A program made the position numbers and the translations under genes. From contig OX335652.1 in NCBI GenBank assembly GCA_946894095.1, positions 9,075,001 to 9,139,000 on the forward strand: DNA of 64,000 nucleotides, given 5' to 3'. The notes beneath the pieces are model-generated. The model was not told the DNA's origin. It made no database searches and saw only the letters and a program-made list of their open reading frames with translations. Shown here piece after piece: positions 22,685 to 34,075 of this stretch. Position 1 is the stretch's first letter. The number at the start of each line of letters is the position of its first letter. The DNA comes from Incurvaria masculella (lineage: Eukaryota; Arthropoda; Insecta; Lepidoptera; Incurvariidae).

Positions 22685-25600
22685 TTTGATTTATTATTTA
22701 TGTATTTAGGAAGAAATACAGACACCAACAATGAAAGCAGTAACAATAACAAATAATTAGAATTTGCTCGTATCCAAAGCTAACCTCACTGATACATAAC
22801 AAAACATTAAAGAAAAGGTTGTGCATGCGGAATTACAAATTAGGAACATACATGTAAATAGGAATACGATATATAGTTTTTACATGTGTTTGCTTACAAT
22901 TACTTGAGATTTCTGACATTATATTTAAATGTACGTGTGGAGTCGAAAAGCCAATGTGAGTTAATCATCTTTCCATTGTGCAGCACATTCGTCTAACAGT
23001 ATCTCTAACACCAGCATTTGTGCGTACAGGTGGAATCATGCATTCAATCTACTGCTTCTTAGCGTGACTCTAAAATCTATCAGTTCGAGAAGGCTACGGG
23101 AGTCGATTACATTATTGTAGATATTTTATAGAGCAACTAGATCAAGCTGAGTTGCTTTCGCATTCGATATATTAGTATGGATTAAATGAATTACTTCCCG
23201 TCGATTTTGCAAGGTTTGCTGCTCATAAAATATGAATGCAGCCCTGATATCATGAACTAAAAATACTTTGCAGAGATTAGACATAATAACGAACGATTGT
23301 TCATGGTCGAGCCACGGTGGCACAGGTGCAGTAGGCGCGCGTGTTGCATAAAGTTCTGATTGCTGTCATTCAGTTATGCATTGACAGGTTGACATTGTTG
23401 TTACAAGAAATAAAAATGCGCAAATATGCAACCTTGTTCGAGACCATTACGAATATGCTGTGCGAACTAAAGTGTGTGACGAATGGACCTTTGTAACACT
23501 TTACTGAATGTCTATTCTTTGAATTCCGTGCTCAGGATCTAATTTTTCATTCCAAATAATATCGACAGAGCAAAAGCTTGCACCTTATGCGGTTGCAATC
23601 TTTTTCGCAGTCTTAGTTGCACCAACTGCACTTATGCGGCAGGCACATGTCGCAACCAAGGTGAAAAGCGATGATGATTCTTATGCCCCAATCAATCCCT
23701 TACAACGCAATCCAGAAGTTACCATAAAATGTAACCGAAAGGTACTTATCGGATTTCAGATAACTGGATGTGGTGAAAACAGGGGTTAGACAAATTTTAA
23801 TCCAAAAATGTGCCCGCGTGCGATGCATGCACCAGCCTCCGGTGCGGATGCTGCGCGAATTCGCGCCTGTTCCGCAATGGGGAAGAAAACTCAAAGCTTA
23901 TTGTAGATGTCGCACCTCACCTAAGATGTCAAAACGGTAATTCCTGTCAAGTTTTATTTTCGATTTTATAGATGCAAGATGTACTCCACAATGCGGTTAG
24001 AATAAGGTTTGGAGGAAAAGAAGAGCTTTTGTTTGTCTTCTAACCAATTTTTTATGTTATAGACCAGCATACAGTTTGGAATAAAATATTATAGGTTATG
24101 TTAGTGTGATATTTTCTTTCCTATGACTTCATTTCATTAACATAATTTGAAACGAATCATTTTTAGAATAATAACGAGAAAATTGAGTCATTTTAAAATA
24201 TAAAATAAAAAATGCATTGTTTTATTTTGTATTGTTTTTGACAGCTTTGACACATATTTTAGGTGAGATTGCCGTGATAAATAAGCAGTTTTCTTCTTTA
24301 TTAAATCTGAGTTATAGAGTACATCTTACAACGGATGCATTCCAAAGTTTTTGGAGCTTAATTTTGATGGCAGTTCTTCACCTGGGCACAAGTCTCTCCA
24401 AACAAGTCCAAGCTTGACTAAACTTATTTATTCTGATATAATGGTAATAAACGTCACTTCACTGTAGTAATAGAGACGCCTATCGTCACCCTATAGGCGT
24501 AAACGGGCATTAATTATTGACGCATTAACCAGTATTAAAATTTAAAGTGCCTGCAGAAAGTCTGAGAAGTGGTCGGCAACATAATTATGATAAGTTATGA
24601 TAATCACCCCTAATAGCTTGTTAATAACGACGAAGACTGGTGTGATAACAGTTTGGACAGACCAGTCTACCCTTAAACGATTTGTGGACTACAAATTACT
24701 ACCTACATAATTTGATTAATGTACAGCAGGATCTTTAGCAGAAAGTGAGAGAGAGAGATCATCTGTAGATTGACCGGTTAACAAACAGTAAAGTAAATCG
24801 TTCGTTTTATTACAGCAATTGTATAATTTATTACATTATCAGCATATATTTTAAAAATGAGTTTGCTTTCCTTTTTATGTAAGGTGAATTGAAGGGAATA
24901 TTTAGTGAAAAAGTAAAAGTTTAGTGTAGTAATACTCAACAGAACGAGAGCGTACATATGCAGGGAGAATTCGGGGGCTGTATTTGTGAGAAAACTTCAT
25001 GTACATAGATACATGTTCAGACAAACCTTCTCGATCCCTGCCCCACGTTTTTTCAATTATAATCACTCGGAAGTGCTGGATATCTGACAGTACTGTTATT
25101 AGACAAATGTACCATGCATGTAGAATCGATCATGAAGCAAGCACACATTAATCAAAGAAAGAAAGCTGTAATAAGGACGACTTTATGAATATACTGCAAG
25201 GCTAGAATTAAACCGGCAAGCATACCTTTCGCGGGCATTACGTGCATCAATCCTGCCACCCGCTCTTTACCCCTAATTATGTCATAAATAGGCCCATTTT
25301 TTCCGCAGCCCCTCCTCCCAGAGTAAATGCCTCCTAGTAGGTGGGCCACAGTGTTTAAAAATAAATACATTCATATAATCCTGTAGTTTCGAGTGATCGA
25401 ACTTGAAAAAACTTTGGGCAGGGATCGAAAATCTCGGTCTGATTACTACTCATCGAGGTGTAGGGGAACCACCTAAACATATACCTATTAAGATCAGGGA
25501 TAAAATCAATTTCCTACTTGCACCTATAATCTTATGCTTTAGCACTTATTTAATCTATGGCGTAAGCTAGAGATCTCAGCGTCATTGTTCCGTGTATCGG

Positions 25601-26408
25601 TTAAGTCGCGTTCAGACATGGTTCATTTTGAGTTATACCTTGATTCGCATATTACACTCTGTTCGATGCATCTGTCTTCAAAAGACGGTTCGATTACGGC
25701 AGTCGAACATAAAAACGACAAGAAACTTCTCCTGTAGTCATAATATACATATATAAAGCCTAGTAAACTAAATAAGAAAGAACAGTTTGATTTATTTAAT
25801 AATAGTGTAGGTACATATAAGATGTTAGTTATAAGGTAAACGACTTAGTATATGCTGTAAAGTTTGCTAATTAAGATTCTAAATAAATAAAACTTGTGCG
25901 ATCGGGGGACGTCCTCGTGTCAGGAATTAAGTTACTTTCGCTTTTTCTTCAACTCTGCATGTAACTCGTTACGGATATTTAGGGTCTCTTCCACCGAGTT
26001 CTGATTTTCTTAATCCTCACATTAAAGGGCCGTTCTTACCATCTCGCAATCAATACCGGTACAAGACAATCAGCACTTTATTAATAAAGGCCCTTTAAGT
26101 GTCGATTAAAATAAATCAGCAATTGGTGAAAACCAGGCTTACATTATTTCAATTTACATGATTTCGTCATGTAGGTAAGTAAAAAGTGTTTTACTCACTC
26201 TATGCGATTTTCTCTTTATTAGTGTGTGTAATCATTATACTTCATTTTTTTCATCATTTTTATCCTAAAAATTTTGATATAAATAGCTAAAATAATAATT
26301 ACTTCAACTTCGCTTCCCATTTAAAAAAAAAAACAGAACAAATTAAACGAAACTAATTAATGCTTAATGTCGCGTAGTGAAAGTATTCTTCCCCATTCCG
26401 TCACTGCT
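22685..26408. other. Long intergenic stretch, no gene recognised
   Basis: Frames of 64-83 codons (22505-22756, 23126-23323, 23700-23894, 24217-24417, 25152-25370) have no recognisable features. A short AG-rich run lies near 24748-24760. No repeat family from the rest of the window was recognised here. Confidence 0.4.
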
Positions 26409-26536
26409 GCAGGCGTATTCCTGGAATTCCCTAATCAGTATTCAGGAATCCTGAATCTAGAAAACAGCTTTTAAAGCGGTTTTCTAGACTCAGGCTTCCC
26501 GATTCCTGATTGAGGAATTCCAGGAATAGGCCTGCC
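26409..26536. repeat. 128-bp imperfect palindrome (foldback MITE-like)
   Basis: Left arm GCAGGCGTATTCCTGGAATT...TCTAGAAAACAGC and right arm (other strand) GGCAGGCCTATTCCTGGAAT...TCTAGAAAACCGC pair over about 60 bp, with a tiny central loop at TTTTAAA. Both arms also contain shorter ATTCCTGAAT-like repeats. No clear target duplication was seen. Confidence 0.85.
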
Positions 26537-27156
26537 GATAGGGTGACGTAATCACGCTCAAAAGCCGCATGTGTGAATGCGGCTTTAGGTCTATCGGTGA
26601 CCCGCGGCCGCGAACTCGCGAGTGTGCCGGGCCGATCGCGATGAAAGCAGCACGCCACGGTGATGAATGATGGCGCGCGGTACGCATATGATTGAATCAT
26701 TAAAGTCGGTCTGATGAGGCGTGTTGATTACCGCTCGGGGAATTAAACGTCGTCTTTAACGATCGATAGCTTTGAGAAAGTTTTTCGAGGCATTTAAGGA
26801 GGCGAGAAACCACACATATTGAGGCGGTTTATCCCACGCGCCGAGGCGCGCATAGAAAAGTGGAAGATGCACGACCACTGAAGAGAAAAGTGGCATGCGG
26901 TCGATATCGCGACTCCGGCATATGGCCAAAGTGGTCGTATAATTGTATAGGAATTTGGCAACGTGTCGTATACTACAGTCGAAACATCGCCCCACGCGCG
27001 AATGTGTTCTAAAATGCGTTCGTCCAGTCAGTTCCTACCCACACAAACCCTCCAATACATCTGCGACTATCTTTTTAGGATTTCAGTCTGAAATTGATTA
27101 TAGAATGGAATATAGGGGGAGGGGGGGGGGGCGGAGTTGTAACCATATCATGACCC
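26537..27156. other. Intergenic, no gene recognised
   Basis: Moderately GC-rich; frames 26431-26700 (minus), 26756-26995 (minus) and 26943-27179 (plus) overlap and have no recognisable domain. A G-run lies at about 27115-27131. Confidence 0.35.
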
Positions 27157-27385
27157 GGGGGGCTACCATAGTAAATTAAGTCGCCAGGTGAACAGACAAG
27201 TGAGTTATTAAATCTTACGTTTAGTTGCATTTCGCACCATGCTAACTGTCAAACATTGTGCTATTCGGCCAAGTAAACTGAAATATAACAGATAGCTAAG
27301 CAGGAAAAGAAGCTAAACGTCAGATTTAATCACACACTCGCCCACCCGGCGACCCAATTTACCGTGGTCAGCCAGCCAGGGGGGC
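27157..27385. mobile_element. MITE family D, copy 2
   Basis: GGGGGGCTACCATAGTAAAT and AATTTACCGTGGTCAGCCAG are degenerate inverted ends. GTCGCCAGGTGAACAGACAA and its inverted partner near 27340 lie inside. It contains TCTTACGTTTAGTTGCATTT, which is shared with the copy at 60860-61215. Confidence 0.7.
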
Positions 27386-27404
27386 TAGCTACGCCGATGT
27401 TTAA

Positions 27405-27924
27405 GGTTGGCCATCCCGCTCAACTCCCCATAAAAACGGGGAAAGAAGATCACGCCCATATTTCTTGTCAGAGATACAATAGCTTTATTTGATCGAACTA
27501 GATGTCTGATGATCGTTGGCATTGTAAAATTGTGTTTGGTTTCTAAGTTATAAGGTCCGAAATTTCGAATTTTTCGCACGTTTTATCCAATGACTTTGGA
27601 GGTAGATTACGTATTGATAAAGTACGAACATCTTAAAAGATTAGTCATCATCGGGCTTATTTAATCAAGATTTATAATCTATTTGGTTTTTGTTAGATTT
27701 TTGGCTACAGCGGTCGTGGTTTACTTTTAAGTAGTTTTGTAATTAAAATTTTCGTAAATCTTACCAAATCATACACTATGCAAATCGTCTTTTTTGTGGA
27801 CATGTTGCATCTTCCTCATCACGGAGCCTGTCTTTTTCTTTGAAACAGAGAAGGTCCCAGAGCGCAACAGCACGGTTTTGGACCGGAGCGTGTCCGCGAT
27901 TGAGTGGGGCCGGGTGGGGCCACC
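27405..27924 (+). mobile_element. TTAA MITE family A, copy 4
   Basis: TTAA at 27401-27404 and 27925-27928. Left end is GGTTGGCCATCCCGCTCAAC, right end GGGTGGGGCCACC. Internal small deletions relative to copy 2. The right TTAA is shared with copy 5, repeating the head-to-tail arrangement of copies 2 and 3. Confidence 0.9.
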
Positions 27925-27928
27925 TTAA

Positions 27929-28042
27929 GGTGGCCCAACCCGCTCATCTCCCCATACAAAAGGGGAAAGAAGATCACGCCCATATTTCTTGTCAGAGATC
28001 CAAAATTTTGCTCAAAATAGCTTTATTTGATCGAACTAGATG
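27929..28042 (+). mobile_element. TTAA MITE family A, copy 5 (5' 114 bp only)
   Basis: Begins GGTGGCCCAACCCGCTCATC at the TTAA shared with copy 4 and stops abruptly in ...GATCGAACTAGATG, where a hairpin sequence starts. Confidence 0.85.
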
Positions 28043-28080
28043 CATTCCGGAAAGTGACTATAATTTCACTTTCCGGAATG
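28043..28080. repeat. Perfect 15-bp hairpin
   Basis: CATTCCGGAAAGTGA and TCACTTTCCGGAATG are separated by eight bases, exactly at the point where MITE copy 5 is broken. A further CATTCCGG follows at 28084. Confidence 0.9.
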
Positions 28081-29931
28081 GGTCATTCCGGATTTAAGCG
28101 GGTTCACATAGTACCCTTGGCGGTTTCTCCAGTTCCGTAGAACCCATCATTCCAGAGATCATTCTGGACGTGTGAAGTTCTGAAGAAAAATACCCTTCGC
28201 TGATCCGGAGCATTCAGAACGACTGTTTCTTCGATTTTTTTAAAGCAATATTTTAGCCAGAAGGTTAGGTTATTGTGAATTCATTATGTAGTTATAAAAA
28301 CATGTCGTAGTTTTAATTATTTATTATAACGACGCAGCGAAGTCGTATCAGAAAAGCGATGCAGTCGAGTCGGCCGGTTTGATGAAGCGAGATTTGCAAG
28401 CGTGATTCTGTGTGATTGATTTATAACGGCCGCCTCACTGTCCCCGCGATGCCGCCTCCTACCTCTGCCCCTTCATATGTATTATATGTACCAAAATAAA
28501 ATGCATTGCAACACATCTTATTTTGAAGTATGGCAGATATGATTATGGTACGATCACAGCATCGCTTCTCTCGTTTATTCCACAGAGCATTCTCTCTTCA
28601 TGAATGCTCTTCCATTATGGGTGTTACGAATTCCACCTTTACGAAGCTATGTGGTCATGGTAAGTTCCTCCCAATTCAATAAAAAATCATAGCCAGTTTA
28701 TGTTGTTAAAAATCTATTTATATTTCATAACAAAATAGGTTCTATTCTGCATGAATTACTTGTTTTATTTCACTTAAAGCACAATAATAATAAAAAGGCG
28801 AGAATTTTTGGGCAGGTGATCAAGAAAATTATACTATCGGCATCGGTGGAGATGTATTTTTTTATTCGATTAATTAAAACTTAATGCAACTTACAAAGTA
28901 TACAGAGGATTTATTCATTTAAAAATAAAGAGAAAGCTTTACCTTCTAAAAGCCAGACGCGAAAATATAAAGAAGAGGTCATAAACCAATGAAAGGCGTT
29001 CGAATTTTATTTGTATAAGATCTTAATTAAAGGTGGCCAGATTGAATCAAGTTATTTGTCTTGTTCGACTTACTTCATTTAATCTGTAGGCGCCGATTTT
29101 GCGCACACTCCGAGGACCCCTATTACGTTCCAGTCAGTAAAAGTATGCTCTTTCAGATTTTATTCCAGTTGTCAGTGACAAATATTTAAATTGATTTCTT
29201 ACGCAGCCAATCTAAAAACTGTTTTTTTTTTAATTATTCGCAGCCGACAAGCATAAACTGGACCTAGAACCTGTGAAGATGTGTCGAGTGAATGTAAAAA
29301 ATCTTCAACGTAATGGGGAACCAGACTTCAGACCGGTGTGCCGTCAATTGCGTATCAATTTATTTTGCATTCAATAATAAATCGACAATGCGATTTCTCT
29401 CAGATCATTCGGTGGGACGAGTTGTTTTGTAATTAACTTTTGTAGTGATTTTTTTCGAGCTAAATAATTTATCATCGGAGTCACATAATACTGAAAATTG
29501 GTGTACTGTAATGGTTAACGTTAAAAATACCCATTTGTTTTACAATTAATCGTTGGCAGCGTTGAAATCTAATAGAAGAACTCTTCGATGGAAATGCACG
29601 ACTCAACCAAAGAAAACTACCAGCATTTTGCTTTAGCCTAGTAGGAACGACCATGATACATGGTGTTAATACCCCACATGGTTAATTCAACCGGCAAAGC
29701 CTGTATCACTGTTTACATACGCGTCTCAACATTGCATGCATCTTCACTACATTCATTCATATCCACTGGCGTATCGACGGTTCGTTGCATTGGATGTGGA
29801 AACTTCTGTGGAATATAGATGGTTTTGGATCCCTATTATGTCGTTTTTGTGTTACCAAAACACGAAGAAAAGGTATACTGACTAAACCTTTTCCATTATA
29901 TTAGATCATTTGAGGAAATTTAAAAACCGGC
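28081..29931. other. Intergenic, no gene recognised
   Basis: AT-rich, no frame worth calling and no recognised repeat. Confidence 0.45.
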
Positions 29932-30127
29932 CAAGTGCGCGTTGGACTCCAACACCAAGGGTTCCGTACCATCGTATCCAGTTTAACACAAACAATTACG
30001 TTTATTGTATGGCGGCCCCATTTAATTTGATTTTTTTATGTTGACTATTTGTTGGTGCGATAGAAATACATAATCTGTGAAAATGTCAACTATCTACCTA
30101 TTAACTATCTACGGAACCCTAAAAAAT
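29932..30127 (+). mobile_element. GGTTCCGTACC dispersed repeat, internally deleted
   Basis: Starts AAAAACCGGCCAAGTGCGCG, continues GGGTTCCGTACCATCGTATC and AATACATAATCTGTGAAAAT, and ends CTACGGAACCCTAAAAAATA. The GGAC-rich tail found in other copies is missing. The plus frame at 30077-30295 begins in it and is not a gene. Confidence 0.75.
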
Positions 30128-30314
30128 ACTCAATTAAGAAAAATGTTAAGAATTCATTTGTGTCTTGCGTCGAAGTCAGCGTCTTGCGTTTCAAATAATC
30201 CGAGATTAAAATGTGTATTTTCGTTGCGAATGAGGTTAACAATATGGTTTAGAAGACATGTAGAGCTTGGTGTTGGGGGTTGGTTGGTTGGTTGAGGTGG
30301 GGTTCACTACTCAC

Positions 30315-30400
30315 TGGAGGTTACATCCGCCCGGGTGGTTGCCGGTTTCCCGGGCGATGAAAATTTGGCATGGCACCAAGTTCCTTCGTGAATAATGAGC
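30315..30400 (+). mobile_element. Degenerate tRNA-SINE fragment
   Basis: CCGCCCGGGTGGTTGCCGG, GATGAAAATTTGGCATGGCA and CCAAGTTCCTTCGTGAATA follow the order of the SINE body with a large internal deletion. Confidence 0.5.
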
Positions 30401-30516
30401 ATCGATAAACTGACGGATCTACATCAACTACTGACTTTATTCGCATCACTTCCGTGTCTCGCCAGTAAAACACTTGAGCCACCCAGGTGGCGAGCAATAT
30501 AACATTACGGAACATC

Positions 30517-30926
30517 TTTTTTTTTTTTTATGTGACCTGACATGGATGGCTAATACCACACAACAACCGTTATGATATTAGCCCAATACACCTCATTCCC
30601 GTAGGAATTTTGGTGCCATGCCAGGACCTTCCCTTTATGAGCACGGCTACATTGAACTGGATGGAAAACACGGACAATTTTTCATTGCCGCTTCGGCCAT
30701 CTTTTCATCCAATGCGATGGTACCAACCCGGGCGGGCTTAAACCCTACCACCTAGTAGGGGAAGGGGACCTACAGTTTTACATGGATTCCGAACCATGGA
30801 GCAGCTCGCATTCGTTACGAAATGCACTTATCGAACTCAGAAAGGGAAAGACAGTGGTGCATGTCGGTATTGAACCCAGGTCTCTGGTACGCTAGGCCAG
30901 TCCCCGCGCCAATAGGCTACGAGCCG
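30517..30926 (-). mobile_element. tRNA-derived SINE, full length
   Basis: Reverse-orientation copy: T-run (poly-A on the other strand), then TATGTGACCTGACATGGATG, GGTGCCATGCCAGGACCTTC, GCGATGGTACCAACCCGGGC and CACCTAGTAGGGGAAGGGG. The reversed tRNA-like head has TTGAACCCAGGTCTCTGGTA (B-box) and CCAATAGGCTACGAGCCGC (A-box). Among the best-preserved copies here; the head would be the internal RNA polymerase III promoter. Confidence 0.9.
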
Positions 30927-31344
30927 CTGTTTGATATGGTAGTACGCATGTACGTTGAAAAATGCCTTTTGCCCCCGCAGGAACCTGCATTTTGAAGAAT
31001 CGAACCCCTGTGAGAAGCAGGCGCGCCGACGGCTGGACTCAAACAGCTGTATTATTTACGAGTGTGGGAGCATGAAAGCTGCGAGAGGAAAGTGAACCTG
31101 TCTACTGGTCGGTGAGGGAACATTTGCACGAGTCGCCTCTCGGTCGATCTGAGGGTCTATTCATGGTATTCCGTGGTCGGGATTGGAGTCTTTCCGTCGT
31201 GAAATCCACTTTGACAGAGGTTGTCAGAGCGGTTTTCAACACGGAAATATTTCTGATTCCTGAACACGGAATTTCGAAAATAGGCCCTCTCCCCTCAATT
31301 ATTGTAGAACCATCAAACGCCAGTGAAATTGTGTTTTATTAGTT
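30927..31344. other. Intergenic, no gene recognised
   Basis: A 76-codon plus frame (31112-31342) reads through to the Helitron remnant; product not recognised. Confidence 0.35.
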
Positions 31345-31385
31345 ACCAGCTGCGGTGCCCGGCAGCGCTCGGGACAATATTGGTG
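31345..31385 (-). mobile_element. Helitron 3' end remnant
   Basis: CCAGCTGCGGTGCCCGGCAG then CGCTCGGGACA is a mutated form of the terminal CTAGCTGCGGTACCCGGCTC hairpin seen at 61972. The body is not recognisable. Confidence 0.45.
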
Positions 31386-32965
31386 TCAATCTCAGGCCCT
31401 TAAACTACATGCACTAAATTCGTTATACTTATTCTGTGCCATGGCTCAGTTGCTGCATGAAAAAAGGGATAAATGAAAAAAAAATCGCATTTGTAGTAGT
31501 AGTAGGGAATAAGGAATATGGATTTACGTATTCTTATGTATTATTTTGATTCCCTGACAATACATCTATGTTATTATGGCTGTTACTTGCGTCGTGATTC
31601 TTCCAGTGCTTTAAAATTAATAGTAACCGTAATTTAAAGCTGAAGCCGAAACATATTATTTGTTTTTCAAAATAGCACCAAAAATAAAATTTTACCAAAT
31701 TATTTTAACAAATTAAAAGGGCTCCGGAACTTCGTACAATATACCTAATGTATCTATTTTCTTACTGCACCATAATTATACCCAGTTTTAAACTAGGCAA
31801 TCAAATAAACATTCTAATAGGTGAGTGATACTTTTTGGGATGGCAACAGTCATGAGATATTACTGCATACATAATTTGAAAGTAAAAAAATGTCTAAACC
31901 ATTTGAACAATTCAAAGTAGTTTTAATAGCAAACCTATTTTGTTCTATTTAAAAGAAATAAGGTGGGATCTCACGCAATGGCTTGTTTTACAGAGTTTTT
32001 TATGGTTAGTGGTGGAAGTTGGGGGATAAGCATGTTTCGTTAGCAAATGGGATTTTGGATGAAAGAATTGCAAAAGAAACACATAGCAATTAGTGTAGAA
32101 CAATTAATATGAGTGCAAACGTAAAATACTGCATCACAGTCATCATCATGCACAACATATTGGGAGTCTTATTTATTTTGCAGAAGTCTGTAGACTACGC
32201 CTTACTATTATGTATGGTGTATACCACGAAATACCCATTTAAATTGCAAGAAAAAATACACATTAACGATAAACATGTGCACCAACTAAAGGAAAGAAGG
32301 GCCTTCGCAATGACGTATTTAAATTAGAAATTCAAATATTCTGTGTATAGATCAGTCTATGCACAAATTCTGTTGAGTGTGCGTGTGCGTTAATATTTTG
32401 TAATTACGAGTATGTAGATCCATTTATTTGTGGTAAAATTAACTGTAAAATTAACTGTAAAATTAACGTCCAATTAATTTAACCTATTCCGATGATTGTT
32501 AACGGCAATAGGAAATCGACCACCCCATCCGTAGTACGTTGCTGGCGAAGCGAGACGTTCGCCTCCAGTACCATTTGCCGCCGCCGTACTCCGCAGTACG
32601 CAGTGCCTCCGCCGCCGGAGGCACACACCGCAGCAGATAGTATCGTTAGCGCTGAGACACCAACACTTATTATTGCTAATTTATTATTTCCATCGCGCAA
32701 TTATTATTTATAATCCGCTAATAATATTTATGACTCGGGACTATTATTTACGGTTTAAGAGAAAGAACCGTACATAAAGCCGCATTTCTATTTATTGCAA
32801 GAGACCATTTGTCGAGTATCTACCTACGGATGCAGTGATATGCAGCTAAAGGTGTTTTTTTCCGTAATATATGTATTTTACATTAGTATTGGTTTGAGTA
32901 TATTTTCGGAAATTTTTTTGGTAATGGATTAAATGGAACATTCAAAAATATGCTTTTGCAACTGG
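31386..32965. other. Intergenic, no gene recognised
   Basis: AT-rich. A GC-rich patch at about 32515-32660 carries opposing open frames (32479-32700 minus, 32492-32713 plus). Neither has convincing support, and the minus one has a TTG start. Confidence 0.4.
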
Positions 32966-33095
32966 ACATGAACGGCTAACAAAATCTACTTTTATGAAAC
33001 TAGCCCAACACACCCAGGGAGCTAGGTTCCATGCCTGGATTTGACGAATCCCTTAGTCGCCTCTTACGACATGTATGATAAGAAATGTTGGTCCA
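32966..33095 (-). mobile_element. SINE remnants
   Basis: GGACATGAACGGCTAACAAA, AAACTAGCCCAACACACCCA and GGTTCCATGCCTGGATTTGA resemble the tRNA-SINE in reverse. These run into CGAATCCCTTAGTCGCCTCT, a motif of a different common arthropod SINE that also occurs near 53180. Confidence 0.5.
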
Positions 33096-33238
33096 CTGTG
33101 GAACTCACACAGCACAAAATACATTTTTGATAAATGATATATTTCTTAATGTTTTGCCAATACCTATCAAGATGTTATCAACTCTGAACGCTTCACTGGT
33201 GTAAAAGTTATTTAAAAAACTGTAACCCGACTACTGAA

Positions 33239-33316
33239 AGGTAAGAAGCAAAGTAGGTGCTGTTTAATGTTATCGTTTTATTGGTTTATCAAACAGCACC
33301 TACCTTGTTTCTTACC
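33239..33316. repeat. 29-bp imperfect hairpin
   Basis: AGGTAAGAAGCAAAGTAGGT... (33239-33267) pairs with ...ACCTACCTTGTTTCTTACCT (33288-33316) with three mismatches and a loop of about 20 bases. Just outside the big inverted repeat. Confidence 0.85.
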
Positions 33317-33319
33317 TTT

Positions 33320-33420
33320 TTTAACCGCCTTCAAAAAAGGAGGAGATTCTCAATTCGACTGTATTTTTTTACCTCATTTTAGTTTGTTACCTCAGAACTT
33401 TCGCCTGCGTGAACCGAAGT
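33320..33420. mobile_element. Lepidopteran dispersed-repeat end
   Basis: AACCGCCTTCAAAAAAGGAG, TCTCAATTCGACTGTATTTT and TTACCTCAGAACTTTCGCC resemble a very common lepidopteran repeat that ends AACCGACTTCAAAAAAGGAG. A matching inverted end, TTTTTTTGAAGTCGGTTTTC, lies at about 42868-42888 beyond the other arm, so the pair brackets the inverted repeat. Confidence 0.5.
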
Positions 33421-33442
33421 CTGTGTCAGCCAAGGTAGCCAA

Positions 33443-33852
33443 TAGACCAAGCTCCCATTGCATAAAATCTTACCTCACTCGATTTCTCTACAGACGTGTA
33501 TTGCAGTGAAAGAAAACACTTGGAAACATCGGTTCATAACAGGTTGCCATTCCGTAACCTGGTAAAACCATGTTTTTTTTCGGGTTTAAAACCTCTATTT
33601 TGACCCAAAATTATCTCATAAGATTTCACATAGAAAAGTATATGCAGTGAAAGATATGCCTTAGGAGATGAGAACCCGCACAGGTTGCCTCCCCCCACCC
33701 TGGAAGGTTCCATGGTCAGCCAAGTTTAATGAGGCCAAAAAATGGGGTCATTTACCTCATTTGATATCTCGATGAAATTTGTGCAGAACGATAGCTCGAA
33801 ATGTGCCATTGATAAAAATATAAGGTTGCCTGTCATCAGCCTGGTAAAACCC
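33443..33852. repeat. Three diverged 141-bp tandem units (left arm)
   Basis: Landmarks recur at exact 141-bp spacing: CTCA at 33474, 33615 and 33756; AGGTTGCC at 33541, 33682 and 33823; CCTGG at 33558, 33699 and 33840. Elsewhere the units differ strongly. 141 is 47 codons. Read on the minus strand in one frame, the units share a GFYQ/GTFQ/WFYQ...QP pattern, but stops lie between them. Confidence 0.85.
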
Positions 33853-34032
33853 TGTTGTCAGCCGCCTCAAAGGAAACGAAGAAAAATCTTCGGTTTGAGA
33901 AAATCTCATGTAGTCGCTAAATTCAGGGGGGCAATCAGTCCCAATCATGGTATCAAGATAAAATCCATACCCTGACATTCCTGCGCCTCGTTTATTTTGG
34001 CAAAGAAGGGTACAGGGGTCGACTATGGACAT
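33757..34032 (-). CDS. Hypothetical 91-aa ORF (left-arm copy)
   Basis: Unrecognised. ATG-started frame beginning MSIVDPCTLLCQ, with GMSGYGFYLDTMIG and an end containing GFYQADDRQP. The same frame is conserved in the right arm (42173-42448) with only a few residue changes. Because the arms are nearly identical overall, this alone does not prove selection. The C-terminal third overlaps the innermost 141-bp unit. No signal peptide, transmembrane segment or known motif was seen. An overlapping antisense frame (33742-33975) is equally open. It could be a non-coding open frame within the element. Confidence 0.25.
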   Translation of the reverse strand: MSIVDPCTLLCQNKRGAGMSGYGFYLDTMIGTDCPPEFSDYMRFSQTEDFSSFPLRRLTTGFYQADDRQPYIFINGTFRAIVLHKFHRDIK

Positions 34033-34075
34033 ATTCGTTTTTTGTATTCAATAATGAAAAAAATCATGTTATCGT

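Noticed and set aside
33742..33975. 77-codon plus frame, and its mirror at 42230-42463
   Set aside because: Antisense to the 91-codon frame, fully within the same repeat; no evidence prefers it, so only the ATG frame of the other strand was listed, at low confidence.
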